Part shown: positions 1-9,778 of the stretch, piece by piece
Layout of the letters: each line of letters begins with the position of its first letter
Numbering within the stretch: the first letter of the stretch is position 1
Assembly (NCBI GenBank): GCA_040401595.1
Contig: JBBAOE010000008.1
Span: forward strand, 62,001 to 126,000
Origin: RFPW01 sp040401595
GTDB lineage: Bacteria; Pseudomonadota; Gammaproteobacteria; Burkholderiales; Burkholderiaceae_E
Direction: 5' to 3'
Length of the DNA: 64,000 nucleotides
Program-made: the position numbers and the translations under genes
The notes under the pieces: model-generated
Seen by the model: the letters and a program-made list of their open reading frames with translations, nothing else
What the model was told of the DNA's origin: nothing
The model's database searches: none

Positions 1-9
1 GCGCAACCG

Positions 10-975
10 CTACTGCGTCTGGACCTGCTCATCGGTATCAATGGGAACCAGGAAATCGTCCGCAATTCGTAACCCCAGAGCAGCCACCCGGGCGAGGAAG
101 CCCGTCAACCAGACGTGCAAGCCGCCTTCCAGAATGTCCTCAATCCGTCCGTATCGCAATTCAGCCCGCAACAAACCGGCCTGACGCCGGGTTTCGCGCG
201 AACGGTCGTCGCCCACCAGATCCAGATTCAAACAAACTTCGTCGATCGAGGCGCATAGCGACCGAGGCATGTCTGAGCGAAGAATCAACAGCTCAGCGAC
301 CCGCTCTGGCGTGATGACATCGGAATACGCTTTGCGATAGATCTCAAACGCAGAACAGGATCGGAGCACAGCCGCCCAGTGGTAGTAGTCATCGCGCGCC
401 ATCGACAAGGCTGCGGTGCGACTGCCGTGGAAGCGCACATCGAGCAAGCGGGCCGTATTGTCAGCCCGTTCGAGGAAGGTTCCCATCCGGGTGAAATGCA
501 GGGCCTCATCACGCAACATGGTTCCGATGGTCACGCCACGCGAAAGATGCGACCGGAACTTGACCCAGTCAAAGAATTGCACCGGATCGCGCTCTGGCAA
601 CCGCTCGTCAAGCAGACGCTGAATATCCAGCCAGGTTAGGTTGTGCGTCTCGAAGACTTCGGTGGTGAGACTGCCGCGCACAGCCCGCGCGTTCTCTCGC
701 GCCGCGAAGATACAGCTGACGATACTCGAAGGGTTCGATCGATCGCGAATCATGAATTGCAGGACCGCGTCACCCGTGGCGGTGGCATGCCGCTCCTCGA
801 ACGCCGGCATCAGTTCGAACATTTCGAGCGTGCCTCGCCAGCCCGCTTCGATCATCGCCACCGGCTGCGGCAGCAGCGATCGTTGAACATTGACGTCGAG
901 GATACGGGCTGTATTTTCTGCCCGCTCGGTATAGCGGGCCATCCAGAAGAGATGGTCTGCAGTGCGACTGAGCAT
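10..975 (-). CDS. Alpha-E domain protein
   Basis: Protein of 321 aa beginning MLSRTADHLFWMARY, with the TERAENTAR segment typical of the helical alpha-E family. The biochemical role is unknown. Members are nearly always encoded beside a circularly permuted ATP-grasp protein, as here, and the pair has been proposed to make or modify a small peptide. The ATG at 975 shares one base with the upstream TGA (TGATG), so the two genes are translationally coupled. A longer reading from 1116 would run inside the upstream gene and lacks family similarity. In related genomes a transglutaminase-like protein and sometimes the proteasome-like peptidase Anbu follow; that region lies outside this window. Confidence 0.85.
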   Translation of the reverse strand: MLSRTADHLFWMARYTERAENTARILDVNVQRSLLPQPVAMIEAGWRGTLEMFELMPAFEERHATATGDAVLQFMIRDRSNPSSIVSCIFAARENARAVRGSLTTEVFETHNLTWLDIQRLLDERLPERDPVQFFDWVKFRSHLSRGVTIGTMLRDEALHFTRMGTFLERADNTARLLDVRFHGSRTAALSMARDDYYHWAAVLRSCSAFEIYRKAYSDVITPERVAELLILRSDMPRSLCASIDEVCLNLDLVGDDRSRETRRQAGLLRAELRYGRIEDILEGGLHVWLTGFLARVAALGLRIADDFLVPIDTDEQVQTQ

Positions 976-2444
976 CACCGTTCCTTGGGTAAGTCTTCCT
1001 GCAGCACCCAGGTATCCTTGGTACCGCCGCCCTGGCTGCTGTTGACCACCAGCGAGCCCTCTCGCAACGCGACCCGAGTGAGCCCGCCTGGAACCACCGA
1101 AATGTCGCGTCCACACAGCACATAGGGTCGCAAATCAATGTGGCGGGGGGCGACACCCGACTCGACATAGGTCGGCGAGGTGGAGAGTGCCAATGTCGGC
1201 TGAGCGATGTAGGCCTCGGGGGTCGCGCGCAGCCGGATGGCAAATTGTTCAATCTCGGCGCGGCTTGCGGTCGGCCCGATCAGCATGCCGTAACCGCCGG
1301 CCCCATGCACTTCCTTCACGACTAGCGAGTCGAGGTTGGCGAGCACATAAGCGAGCGACTCTGGATCGCGGCATTGATAGGTGGGGACGTTCTGCAAAAC
1401 AGGCTCTTCTCCAAGATAGAACCTGATCATTTCTGGAACGTACGGATAAATGGATTTGTCATCGGCAATACCCGTACCGATCGCATTGGCCAAGGTCACG
1501 CGTCCCGCACGATAGGCCGAGAGCAGCCCCGGAACCCCGAGCGAAGAATCTGGACGAAATGCCAGCGGATCAAGGAAGTCATCATCGACGCGTCGATAGA
1601 TCACGTCGACCCGCCGCCTGCCGCGGGTGGTGCGCATGTAGACAACATCCCCATCAACAAACAGATCTTGCCCCTCGACCAGCTCGACCCCCATCTGCTG
1701 CGCCAGGAAGGCATGTTCAAAGTAGGCCGAGTTGTACATGCCCGGTGTCATCACAACGATGGTCGGTGCATCGACACCAACCGGCGCACTGGCGCGCAAA
1801 TTCTCCAGCAGGCGGTCCGGGTAATGGGCCACAGGTGCCACATTGATTCCGGCAAACGCATCCGGGAAGAGGCGCATCATGACTTTGCGATTTTCGAGCA
1901 TGTAGGAGACGCCCGACGGCACGCGCAGGTTGTCCTCGAGGACATAGAACTGCGGCGCTCCCCCATCGGGTGCGGCCGCGCGCACCACATCAATCCCCGC
2001 CACATGGCAGTACACGTTCCCGGGGACTGCGAGCCCCTGCATCTCCGGACGATATTGGGAATTCTCGAAAACCTGAGCCGCTGGGATCACGCCCGCCCGG
2101 ACGATCTCATGCGCATGATAAACATCATGCAAAAAATGATTCAAAGCACGAACGCGCTGCTTCAAACCGGTCTCGAGTCGGGCCCACTCCGAAGCTGAAA
2201 TGACTCTTGGAATCATGTCAAACGGAATCAGCCGTTCAGTGCCGGCGTCGTCGCCGTAGACAGCGAAGGTAATGCCAACCCGACGAAAGGCCAGATCTGC
2301 CTCTGCCCGCTTCTGGACCATTCGATCGGCCGGCTGAGCCTGTAACCACTCAAACAGGGGTTGGCAGTGAGCATGCACTTGCCCAGCCGCCTCGAACATC
2401 TCGTCCGGTGCCGGCGCTGCCAATCGATAGTCCGTGATCTTCAT
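975..2444 (-). CDS. Circularly permuted type 2 ATP-grasp protein
   Basis: About 489 aa if started at MKITDYRL (ATG at 2444); a 15-residue longer form from 2489 is possible. The sequence has the features of the DUF404/DUF407 circularly permuted ATP-grasp family: an N-terminal FDMIPR segment, NLRVPSGVSYMLENR in the middle, and a C-terminal VVKEVHGAGGYGMLIGP glycine-rich nucleotide-binding part. Such enzymes are expected to form an amide bond using ATP, but no substrate is established. It is directly coupled to the alpha-E gene downstream, which suggests that the two products act in one reaction sequence. Confidence 0.85.
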   Translation of the reverse strand: MKITDYRLAAPAPDEMFEAAGQVHAHCQPLFEWLQAQPADRMVQKRAEADLAFRRVGITFAVYGDDAGTERLIPFDMIPRVISASEWARLETGLKQRVRALNHFLHDVYHAHEIVRAGVIPAAQVFENSQYRPEMQGLAVPGNVYCHVAGIDVVRAAAPDGGAPQFYVLEDNLRVPSGVSYMLENRKVMMRLFPDAFAGINVAPVAHYPDRLLENLRASAPVGVDAPTIVVMTPGMYNSAYFEHAFLAQQMGVELVEGQDLFVDGDVVYMRTTRGRRRVDVIYRRVDDDFLDPLAFRPDSSLGVPGLLSAYRAGRVTLANAIGTGIADDKSIYPYVPEMIRFYLGEEPVLQNVPTYQCRDPESLAYVLANLDSLVVKEVHGAGGYGMLIGPTASRAEIEQFAIRLRATPEAYIAQPTLALSTSPTYVESGVAPRHIDLRPYVLCGRDISVVPGGLTRVALREGSLVVNSSQGGGTKDTWVLQEDLPKER

Positions 2445-2603
2445 AGAACCTGCAAATGCGAAGGTCATGCCATGCACGGCGAAACTCAAGCCGGCCCAGA
2501 ACGCACTGGATTAGTGCATAGATCCCTGCAAAGGCGCAAATTGTCCAACAACTTCCGAAACCACGCGCCCACGAGGGGCGACTTTCGATGCATGGACGCC
2601 TTG

Positions 2604-3404
2604 CTAGCCCCGATTGCGTGCGTCCAGTTCCTCGTACAACGCAATGAATTCCAGCGTCAGTTTATGCCCCGGTGCAAAGTGGGGCAGCGGCAGACAGGCC
2701 TCGTGAGATTCCCGCACCTTGACCGAAGATGACAGACGTGTCTGCAGAACCGGCAGACCTTCATCGAGCAGAGCCTCGACGATCCGGACGGGCAGGCTCG
2801 AGCGCGGGTTGAACTGGTTGGCCACGATGCCCTCAATGCGCAGTTTTGGGTTGTGGTCAGCACCGATTTCACCCACTGACTCCAACAACCCATACAGGGC
2901 CTGACGCGCAAACTCATCGCAATCGAACGGAATCAGACAGGCGTCAGCCCCGATCAGTGCCGATCGGGTAAAGAAATTGAGCGCCGGTGGGGTATCGATA
3001 ACGATGTCATCCCACCCCTTCAGTTCCCGCAGGGCTTGCGGCAATTTGAGAATCTTGGCGCGCGCCTCGAGTTTGGACTGCAGATCCGACAGACCCGTAT
3101 CGCCGGGAACGATCCCCAGTCGAGCAAACGGCGTTTTACGAATACATTGATCGAGCTTGAGCGCATCGAGCCGGAATGAAAGGCTCTGTTCGAAAAAATC
3201 CCCAACCGTATGCCCATCCGATGCCGTGCGCGTTGCGCTGCCTTCATCCCCTGGGATGCCGAGCAGGTAACTGGTGGCATTGGCCTGCGGGTCCAGATCG
3301 ATCATCAGGGTGCGGCGTCCGCGCATTGCACCGATTGCTGCCAGATTGACCGCAATCGTCGATTTCCCAACCCCACCCTTCTGATTGAATACCACTCGAA
3401 TCAT
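2604..3404 (-). CDS. ParA/MinD-family ATPase, orphan
   Basis: Protein of 266 aa with a deviant Walker A box KGGVGKST at residues 9-16, the A' motif LMIDLDPQANA near residues 33-43, and a Walker B-like VIDTPPA around 115. These mark the ParA family of dimerising ATPases that position DNA or protein cargo. No parB or centromere-like iterons are visible beside it, so it is probably not the chromosome-partition ParA. Cargo positioning of another kind is a guess. It is separated from the ATP-grasp gene by about 160 bases with no clear feature. Confidence 0.85.
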   Translation of the reverse strand: MIRVVFNQKGGVGKSTIAVNLAAIGAMRGRRTLMIDLDPQANATSYLLGIPGDEGSATRTASDGHTVGDFFEQSLSFRLDALKLDQCIRKTPFARLGIVPGDTGLSDLQSKLEARAKILKLPQALRELKGWDDIVIDTPPALNFFTRSALIGADACLIPFDCDEFARQALYGLLESVGEIGADHNPKLRIEGIVANQFNPRSSLPVRIVEALLDEGLPVLQTRLSSSVKVRESHEACLPLPHFAPGHKLTLEFIALYEELDARNRG

Positions 3405-3487
3405 GACCTTGGGCTCCTGCTAGACAGATTGGATTCGTTCATTCGGACGTCCGCGCACAACGATGCTCCTTGCGCTTGGCTCTTATT

Positions 3488-4195
3488 CTAGGCTGGCGCG
3501 AGCCTTCCCTCTTGCATCGAGAGCACGCGGTCCGCTCGAGCCGACAATTCGAGGTCGTGGGTCACGACCACGAACGCGGTGCCAAGACTGCGGTTGAGCT
3601 CTTCGAGCAGACCAAACACCTGTCGGGCGCTACCCCGATCAAGATTGCCGGTGGGCTCATCGGCGAGCACACAAGCGGGTTCGGTGACCAGCGCCCGAGC
3701 CAGCGCAACCCGCTGACGCTCTCCGCCAGAGAGTTCAGACGGACGATGCGAGGTGCGGTCCTGCAAACCGACCCGCCCCAACATCCGCCGCGCACGGTCC
3801 ATCGCGATTGCCGGAGCGAGACCTCGAATCCGCAGGGGCATCGCGACATTTTCGGCCGCATCAAATTCAGGCAGCAAGTGATGAAATTGATATACAAATC
3901 CAAGCAGTCGATTGCGCAATCGGCCCCGATCGCGCTCATCCAATTGCGCAAGCGATTCCCCAGCGATCGCCACTTGACCGGTCGAGGGTTCGTCGAGGCC
4001 ACCAAGCAGATGCAGAAGCGTGCTCTTACCCGAGCCGGACGCGCCAATGATGGCGACAAACTCCCCTGCCTGGACCGTCAGATCGACACCCTTCAAGACG
4101 GTGAGCGCCCTCGGGCCGTCACCATAGGTTTTGCTCAGGTCACGCGCCTGCAGGACCGCCAGGGGTTCGCGCGGCGCGACCATCGGGTCATTCAT
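3488..4195 (-). CDS. lolD: LolD, lipoprotein-releasing ABC ATPase
   Basis: ABC ATPase of 235 aa that powers release of outer-membrane lipoproteins from the inner membrane to LolA. It has Walker A GASGSGKST at residues 51-59, a Q-loop VYQFHHLLPEF, the signature LSGGERQRVALARAL, Walker B ACVLADEPTGNLD and the H-loop VVVTHD. The ATG at 4195 is preceded by GAGG at suitable spacing and overlaps the end of lolC/E by 8 bases; a second ATG at 4183 is a weaker alternative. The gene is the second of a lolC/E-lolD pair. Confidence 0.93.
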   Translation of the reverse strand: MNDPMVAPREPLAVLQARDLSKTYGDGPRALTVLKGVDLTVQAGEFVAIIGASGSGKSTLLHLLGGLDEPSTGQVAIAGESLAQLDERDRGRLRNRLLGFVYQFHHLLPEFDAAENVAMPLRIRGLAPAIAMDRARRMLGRVGLQDRTSHRPSELSGGERQRVALARALVTEPACVLADEPTGNLDRGSARQVFGLLEELNRSLGTAFVVVTHDLELSARADRVLSMQEGRLAPA

Positions 4196-5679
4196 GGCGC
4201 AAGGCCTCGACGGGCCGCGTTCGCGCCGCCCGGTAGCTCGGGTAGATGGTCGCCACCAGCGACAGCAGGACCGCGACCCCACCGATCCGGATCACATCGT
4301 CCCAGCGCAGATCACTCGGCAGGCGCGTGATGAAATAAATCCCAGGCGGGAGAAATTCGACGCCAAACAACTGTTCGATGCCCGCCACCAGGTCACCAAC
4401 CGACCAGGCCAGGACAACACCGAGCGACACGCCCAGGGCTGTGCCGAGCAGCCCAATCACGGTTCCCTGAAGAATGAAGATCCGTTGAATCGCGCCGGGG
4501 CTTGCGCCCAAGGTCCGCAGGATGGCGATATCGGCCTGCTTGTCGGTCACGGTCATGACCAGCATTGAAACGAGATTGAATGCCGCAACTGCAATGATCA
4601 GCGCGAGGATGATGAACATCATGCGTTTTTCAACCTGCACGGCTGCGAACCAGCTGCGGTTCTCGGAAGACCAATCGCGAACCGAAAGCCTTGGTGGAAG
4701 TTGCGCGGCCAATTCGCGTGCAATGCGTGGCGCTGCCTGCATGTCATCGACCCGCACACGCAGACCCATCGGAGCCTCCACCCGAAAGAGTTTCGCGGCA
4801 TCCTCAAGCGACGTCAGAGCCAGCGTGCTGTCGTATTCATAATGACCGCTGTCAAAAATGGCCACCACACGAAAGGGTTTCATCCGCGGCATCATGCCAA
4901 CGGGTGTCATGGTCCCCTGAGGCGCAATCAAGGTCACGCGGTCCCCCAGACCGACCCCCATCGCCCGGGCCAGTTGGCGGCCCAGCGCGATGCCGTAGGC
5001 GCCGGGGCGCAAATCCTCGAGCGATCCTTCGTGGACCTGCTCGCCGACCTGAGAGACCGATGTCTCAGCGACTGGATCGATGCCGCGCACCAGGGCTCCG
5101 CGGACCATGTCGCCCCGCGTCATCATGGCCTGACCCGCCACAAAGGGCGCTACGCCAAGGACCTGAGGAAATGTCCGAAGCTGGGTTTGCAACGCTGCCC
5201 AGTCACTCGCCCCGACGCCCGCCGCTGGAACCTCAGCCGACTGCCCGGCCGACTGCNNNNNNNNNNNNNNNNNNNNNNNNNNNNNNNNNNNNNNNNNNNN
5301 NNNNNNNNNNNNNNNNNNNNNNNNNNNNNNNNNNNNNNNNNNNNNNNNNNNNNNNNGCCGACTGCCCGGCCGACTGCGCGGACAACTGCGCGGCGGACTC
5401 CCCAGGGCCCGCAGAAGGACCCGACGAAGGACCCGACACCGGGGTTTCGAACACCTCAATGTGCGCCAGTACCGACAGCATGCGGTCGCGCACTTCCTTC
5501 TGAAAGCCGTTCATGACCGAAAGCACAACGATCAGGGCAGCCACGCCCAGTGCAATGCCCAGCGCGGAAAGCCAGGAGATGAATGAAATGAACCGATTGC
5601 CGCGGTGACTGCGCCGGCCAGCGCGCACATAGCGCCATCCGATCGAGAATTCCACGGGGGGAAAATGGGAACCGTTCAC
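4188..5679 (-). CDS. lolC: LolC/E-family transmembrane subunit, interrupted by assembly gap
   Basis: Inner-membrane permease of the lipoprotein-release complex. The N-terminal part (IGWRYVRAGRR, then the first membrane segment ending in SVMNGFQKEVRDRML) lies above 5357, and the periplasmic core plus FtsX-type C terminus (ending RPVEALRHE) below 5257. The two parts are in different frames only because the gap was set at 100 N. Merging the 21-base overlap flanking the gap restores one frame of about 456 aa. The family is usually near 415 aa; the excess is a Ser/Gly/Pro/Gln-rich insert just after membrane segment 1. GTG at 5679 fits family alignment; GTG at 5655 is possible. Neither has a good ribosome site. 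Only one LolC/E gene is seen, as in organisms using a single permease type. Confidence 0.85.
5236..5392. repeat. 12-bp tandem repeat around the lolC/E gap
   Basis: On the plus strand, units of GCCGACTGCCCG and close variants run at 5236-5256 before the gap and 5357-5392 after it (GCCGACTGCCCG, GCCGACTGCGCG, GACAACTGCGCG). On the coding strand each unit encodes a tetrapeptide of the form xQSA. The copy number inside the gap is unknown. Confidence 0.8.
5257..5356. other. Assembly gap of exactly 100 N
   Basis: A placeholder gap. The 21 bases before it are identical to the 21 bases after it. Collapsing gap plus overlap removes 121 bases and puts the two halves of lolC/E in the same frame, so the true gap is probably zero or a whole number of 12-bp units. 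Confidence 0.95.
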
Positions 5680-5720
5680 AGGGCAGGAGTGTGCCACACG
5701 ACCCCACGTAGAATCGCTGG

Positions 5721-6875
5721 GTGAACCGATCCAAGCCGACATCGCCCCCCTCCCCCAGCCAGACCGTTCTACTTCCCGGTGCTCTGGCCCCTGCCCATTG
5801 GCTGGCAGCGTCCGAGGTTCGGGCGCGCCTGGAACGCCTGGGCCTCGCGCATTTGAACCTGAAGCCCGCAGTCCCTGCGCTCGAACCCGAGGCGTCGGGC
5901 CGGCACGCGCGACGCCTCCCCCATGAGCACTGGTTGGCCGAAGCCCTCGGCTGGGACCCACCGACCGGCCCGGCTCAGGACTGGTTTGCCGTCCCGGTAC
6001 GCTTGGCGATTGGCCTGGATCATCTGGTGCTCTCGAATCTGGATGCCACACTGACCGATCAGGAAGGCCGGCTTCTGGCCCAGTCGATCGAGCCCTTACT
6101 CGCTGACGAAGGGGTTCGGCTGACGCGCCATCGACTTAAAGCGACCGAAGTCTGGCAACTGCACTTCGAGCGCGGTCTGAACCTAGAGGCCTGTAGTCCA
6201 CTGGCTGCGCTCGGGCAAGACACGCACGCTCGAATGCCATCCGGCCCCGATGCAGGGCGGTGGCGAAAATTTGCCCACGAAATTGAAATGGCCTGGCACT
6301 GCGCCGGCCCGGACCAGCGATTTGCGAGCGCCCAGGCCTTTCCGGTCAACAGTCTCTGGCTGGCCGGACCGGTCCCGCTAAACACCGGTTTAGCAGCCAC
6401 CCCGAAAGGCAGCCAAACGCCACGCCCCTTTGGTGAGATCACCGTCATCGACGCCGGGAGCGCCTTCACCCAAGCGCAGATCGAAGCCTGCGCCAACCGC
6501 GCCGATGCCGGACCAGACCCGACGCTGTGGCTCGATGCGCGGGCTCTCCACCCCCGGCTGGCGGGCGATCTTGAAGGATGGGTGAGCGCCCTCGAGGCCA
6601 TCGATTCGACACTCAAGATCAGCGACATCCATCGTACCCAGGTGGTGATGAGCGGGTGCCACGCGCTCCGAATCTGGCAATCAGGACCCAGCGCCCCGGC
6701 ACAACCGAGTGCCTGGCTGGGTCATTTTTCGATTCCACGCCTCGCCGCATTGGCCAGGGGCGCACTCTGGTCAATTCGCCAGAATCCAAGCTCGGACGCG
6801 AGGTCAGGCGCGATTCCGGGCGGCGCCGATGGGTCAGCTCATCTTCTGCCGTTCTTTACGGAGCCAATTGAATGA
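5721..6875 (+). CDS. RpfE-like conserved hypothetical protein
   Basis: Protein of 384 aa starting at GTG, divergent from lolC/E with about 40 bases between the starts. No catalytic motif, signal peptide or membrane segment is evident. Its place directly before recJ, with a 4-base ATGA overlap, and close to prfB and lysS matches the rpfE-recJ and prfB-lysS neighbourhood known from Xanthomonas. Betaproteobacterial relatives are often called RpfE-type regulatory protein or annotated as phosphoglycerate mutase-like. I assign it to this family on length, context and general composition; the function is not known. Confidence 0.6.
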   Translation: MNRSKPTSPPSPSQTVLLPGALAPAHWLAASEVRARLERLGLAHLNLKPAVPALEPEASGRHARRLPHEHWLAEALGWDPPTGPAQDWFAVPVRLAIGLDHLVLSNLDATLTDQEGRLLAQSIEPLLADEGVRLTRHRLKATEVWQLHFERGLNLEACSPLAALGQDTHARMPSGPDAGRWRKFAHEIEMAWHCAGPDQRFASAQAFPVNSLWLAGPVPLNTGLAATPKGSQTPRPFGEITVIDAGSAFTQAQIEACANRADAGPDPTLWLDARALHPRLAGDLEGWVSALEAIDSTLKISDIHRTQVVMSGCHALRIWQSGPSAPAQPSAWLGHFSIPRLAALARGALWSIRQNPSSDARSGAIPGGADGSAHLLPFFTEPIE

Positions 6876-8578
6876 TTGTGGATCGTCCAGTCCCTGCGGC
6901 CGCGCGGCACGCGCTCGAACAGGCAGGGATCCATCCGATTCTGGCCCGTGTGCTGGCAGCCCGGGGCGTCAGCCACCCTGCGGAGCTCTCCACCGACCTG
7001 AACCGAATGCTGGCGCCAGCACTTCTGAAGGGTGCGGACGCAGCAGCGATCCTGCTGGCGGATGCGATCGAAGCCGAAGCGTCCATGCTGGTCATTGCCG
7101 ACTATGACTGCGACGGTGCTTCGGCCTGTGCCGTTGCCGTTCGTGGCCTGCGCATGATGGGGGCGACCGTCGATTACCTCGTTCCCAACCGGTTTGAAAC
7201 CGGTTATGGACTCACCCCGGAGATCGTGGCACTCGCGCTGGAACACCCGCGCCTGCCATCGCCCGATCTCCTGATCACCGTCGACAACGGCATCGCCAGT
7301 GTCGAAGGCGCCCAGGCGGCGCAAGAGGCCGGACTGGCGTTACTGATCACCGACCATCATCTGCCCGGCCCTGAGTTACCGGTGGCAGAGGCCATCGTCA
7401 ACCCCAATGCTGGCGGCTGCACATTCCCCAGCAAATCGATCGCTGGGGTGGGCGTGATGTTCTATGTCCTGATTGCGCTGAGGGCGGAATTGCGCCGGCG
7501 TGGCGCACCCGGTGCGGATGCCCAACTTGCACGACTTCTGGATCTCGTCGCCCTGGGGACGGTCGCTGACGTGGTTCGCCTGGACGACAATAACCGGCTG
7601 ATGGTCGCTCAGGGTTTGGCGAAAATCCGCTCGGGCCGGGCCCAAGCGGGACTTCTGGCGCTGTTTGCGGTCGCAGGTCGCGAGCCGCGGACGGCCAGCG
7701 CCCAGGATCTGGGCTTCACCCTGGGGCCTCGGATCAATGCGGCGGGCCGATTGGCCGACATGAGCGTGGGGATCGAATGTCTGTTGACCGATGATCCCGC
7801 AGAGGCCCAGCGTCTGGCAGCGATGCTGGATGCGATGAACCGTCAGCGGCGCGAAGTCGAGCGCACCATGCAGGAGGAAGCCTTGGCCAACCTTGCCCTG
7901 AACCCAGAGCCTGCGAAGCGGGTCATCGTGCTGGCTGACTCCGGATGGCATCAGGGCGTTGTTGGCCTCGTCGCTGGCAAACTCAAGGAGCGTTTCCATC
8001 GCCCGGTCGTCGCCCTGGCGCCGGCGGGCGATTGCCTGCGTGGCTCCGGGCGTTCGATTCCCGGGGTGCATCTGCGCGATTGTCTCGACCTAGTGGCCAA
8101 GCGCCTGCCGGGCGCCATCCTGCGCTTTGGCGGCCATGCCATGGCGGCAGGCCTTACCCTGCGGATCGATGCGGTGGATGCGTTCACGGACGCGCTCGAA
8201 CAGGCGATCGCAGACCTCTCCGATCCGGCTGTCTTCCAGCGTCAGCAAGAAACCGACGGCGAACTCGACCCGGCCCTTGTGGACGATCACCTGATCGATG
8301 CCCTGGAGGGCCCGGTCTGGGGGCAAGGCTTTGCTCCCCCCAGCTTTCACAGCGCATTTCAGGTGATCGGACAGCGTGCCGTCGGGACTGGCCACCTCAA
8401 GCTGACACTGCGCACTGCTCAATCGGGTCAGCAGCGTCAGAGCACCATCGATGCGATCTGGTTCGGCCGCTCGGAGCCAGCGCCGGATCGCCTGCATGCA
8501 ATCTGGCAGCCAGTTCGTAATACCTGGCAGGGGCGCAGCCGAATCGAACTACAAATCCTGCACGGCGAGCGATCCTGA
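6872..8578 (+). CDS. recJ: Single-stranded-DNA-specific 5'-3' exonuclease RecJ
   Basis: Exonuclease of 568 aa acting in recombination and mismatch repair. DHH-superfamily metal motifs are visible: ADYDCDGA (residues 76-83), LITVDNGIA (134-142) and the name-giving DHH in LLITDHHLPG (161-163). The DHHA1 part includes GSGRSIPGVHLRDCL and RFGGHAMAAGLTL. The length is normal for the family. Its ATG overlaps the end of the RpfE-like gene by four bases, so translation is coupled. Confidence 0.96.
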   Translation: MIVDRPVPAAARHALEQAGIHPILARVLAARGVSHPAELSTDLNRMLAPALLKGADAAAILLADAIEAEASMLVIADYDCDGASACAVAVRGLRMMGATVDYLVPNRFETGYGLTPEIVALALEHPRLPSPDLLITVDNGIASVEGAQAAQEAGLALLITDHHLPGPELPVAEAIVNPNAGGCTFPSKSIAGVGVMFYVLIALRAELRRRGAPGADAQLARLLDLVALGTVADVVRLDDNNRLMVAQGLAKIRSGRAQAGLLALFAVAGREPRTASAQDLGFTLGPRINAAGRLADMSVGIECLLTDDPAEAQRLAAMLDAMNRQRREVERTMQEEALANLALNPEPAKRVIVLADSGWHQGVVGLVAGKLKERFHRPVVALAPAGDCLRGSGRSIPGVHLRDCLDLVAKRLPGAILRFGGHAMAAGLTLRIDAVDAFTDALEQAIADLSDPAVFQRQQETDGELDPALVDDHLIDALEGPVWGQGFAPPSFHSAFQVIGQRAVGTGHLKLTLRTAQSGQQRQSTIDAIWFGRSEPAPDRLHAIWQPVRNTWQGRSRIELQILHGERS

Positions 8579-8671
8579 ACCGGACCCGCGGCGCCCGCAC
8601 CCGGCGGGCGTGTGGGCCTAGTAGAATGAGGCGCTGCGCACTCTCTGCTCTGATTGAACTGGAACCTCGCC

Positions 8672-9776
8672 ATGGAAGCCGAACGCCTCAACCTGCTGCA
8701 AACCACGATCGACGATCTGGCCCGCCGGATCCAAGATCTTCGGGGGTATCTTTGACTTCGATCTGAAGAAGTCGCGCCTCGAAGAAGTTGCTCGATCGCT
8801 GGAAGATCCCGGCGTCTGGAATGATCCCAAACGCGCGCAGGAACTGGGTCGCGAACGCAAGTCGCTGGAAGACGTTGTCCTGAATCTGCAGAAACTCGAC
8901 ACCTCGGTCGGCGAGGCGCGCGAGCTTTTCGACATGGGCGCCACCGAGAATGACGACGACACCCTGATCGCGGTTGAAAGCGATATCGCGCAGGTACGCT
9001 CGGGTGTCGAAGGGCTTGAATTCCGCCGAATGTTCTCCAACCCGGCCGACCCAGCCAACTGTTTTGTCGACATTCAGGCCGGCGCAGGCGGCACAGAAGC
9101 CCAGGACTGGGCGTCGATGCTGCTACGCCAGTACCTCAAATACTGTGAGCGCAAGGGCTTCAAGGCCGAACTGCTCGAAGAAAGCGCAGGCGACACCGCC
9201 GGGATCAAGAGTGCCACCATCAAAGTCGAGGGCGAATATGCCTTCGGTCACCTGCGCACCGAGACCGGTGTACACCGGCTGGTGCGCAAGAGCCCCTTCG
9301 ATTCCTCGGGCGGGCGTCACACCTCATTTGCGTCGCTCTACGTGTACCCGGAGATCGACGACTCGTTCGAAGTCGACATCAACCCGTCCGATGTGCGAAT
9401 CGATACCTTCCGAGCCTCCGGTGCGGGTGGCCAGCACATCAACAAGACCGACTCTGCCGTTCGGATGACCCATATGCCCAGCGGGATCGTGGTGCAGTGT
9501 CAGAACGATCGTTCACAACACCGCAATCGGGATGAAGCCTGGGGCATGCTGCGCGCGAAACTCTATGAACTGGAGATGCGCAAGCGCATGGAAGCGCAAC
9601 AGGAACTCGAGGCCACAAAAACCGATGTCGGTTGGGGCCACCAGATCCGCTCGTACGTGCTCGATCAGAGCCGGATCAAGGATTTGCGAACCGGCGTGGA
9701 AATCAGTGCGACTCAGAAAGTGCTGGATGGCGACCTCGACCCGTTCATCGAGGCCAGCCTCAAACAGGGCCTCTGA
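8672..9776 (+). CDS. prfB: Peptide chain release factor 2, with programmed +1 frameshift
   Basis: Release factor for UAA and UGA stops. The first frame starts at ATG 8672 and runs 27 codons to an in-frame TGA at 8753-8755; translation then continues in the +1 frame from GAC at 8754 to the TGA at 9774, giving about 368 aa. The main frame carries the catalytic GGQ loop in RASGAGGQHINKTDS and the SPFDSSGGRHTS segment; the SPF tripeptide that reads the stop codon is present. A reading that starts only at 8934 misses the N-terminal domain. It sits downstream of recJ and converges with the cupin gene, leaving only two bases between stops. Confidence 0.96.
8741..8756 (+). promoter_or_regulatory. prfB: prfB programmed +1 ribosomal frameshift site
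   Basis: The string CGGGGGTATCTTTGAC holds a Shine-Dalgarno-like GGGGG, the slippery CTT codon and the in-frame TGA followed by C. This is the classic autoregulatory site: when RF2 is scarce, the ribosome slips from CTT into the +1 frame instead of terminating. Confidence 0.95.
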
Positions 9777-9778
9777 CG

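Noticed and set aside
3470..4330. Plus-strand open frame of 286 codons opposite lolD
   Set aside because: Shadow of lolD, which has complete ABC motifs.
4188..5679. lolC/E as a frameshifted pseudogene
   Set aside because: The frame change coincides exactly with the 100-N placeholder and disappears when the flanking 21-base duplicate is merged.
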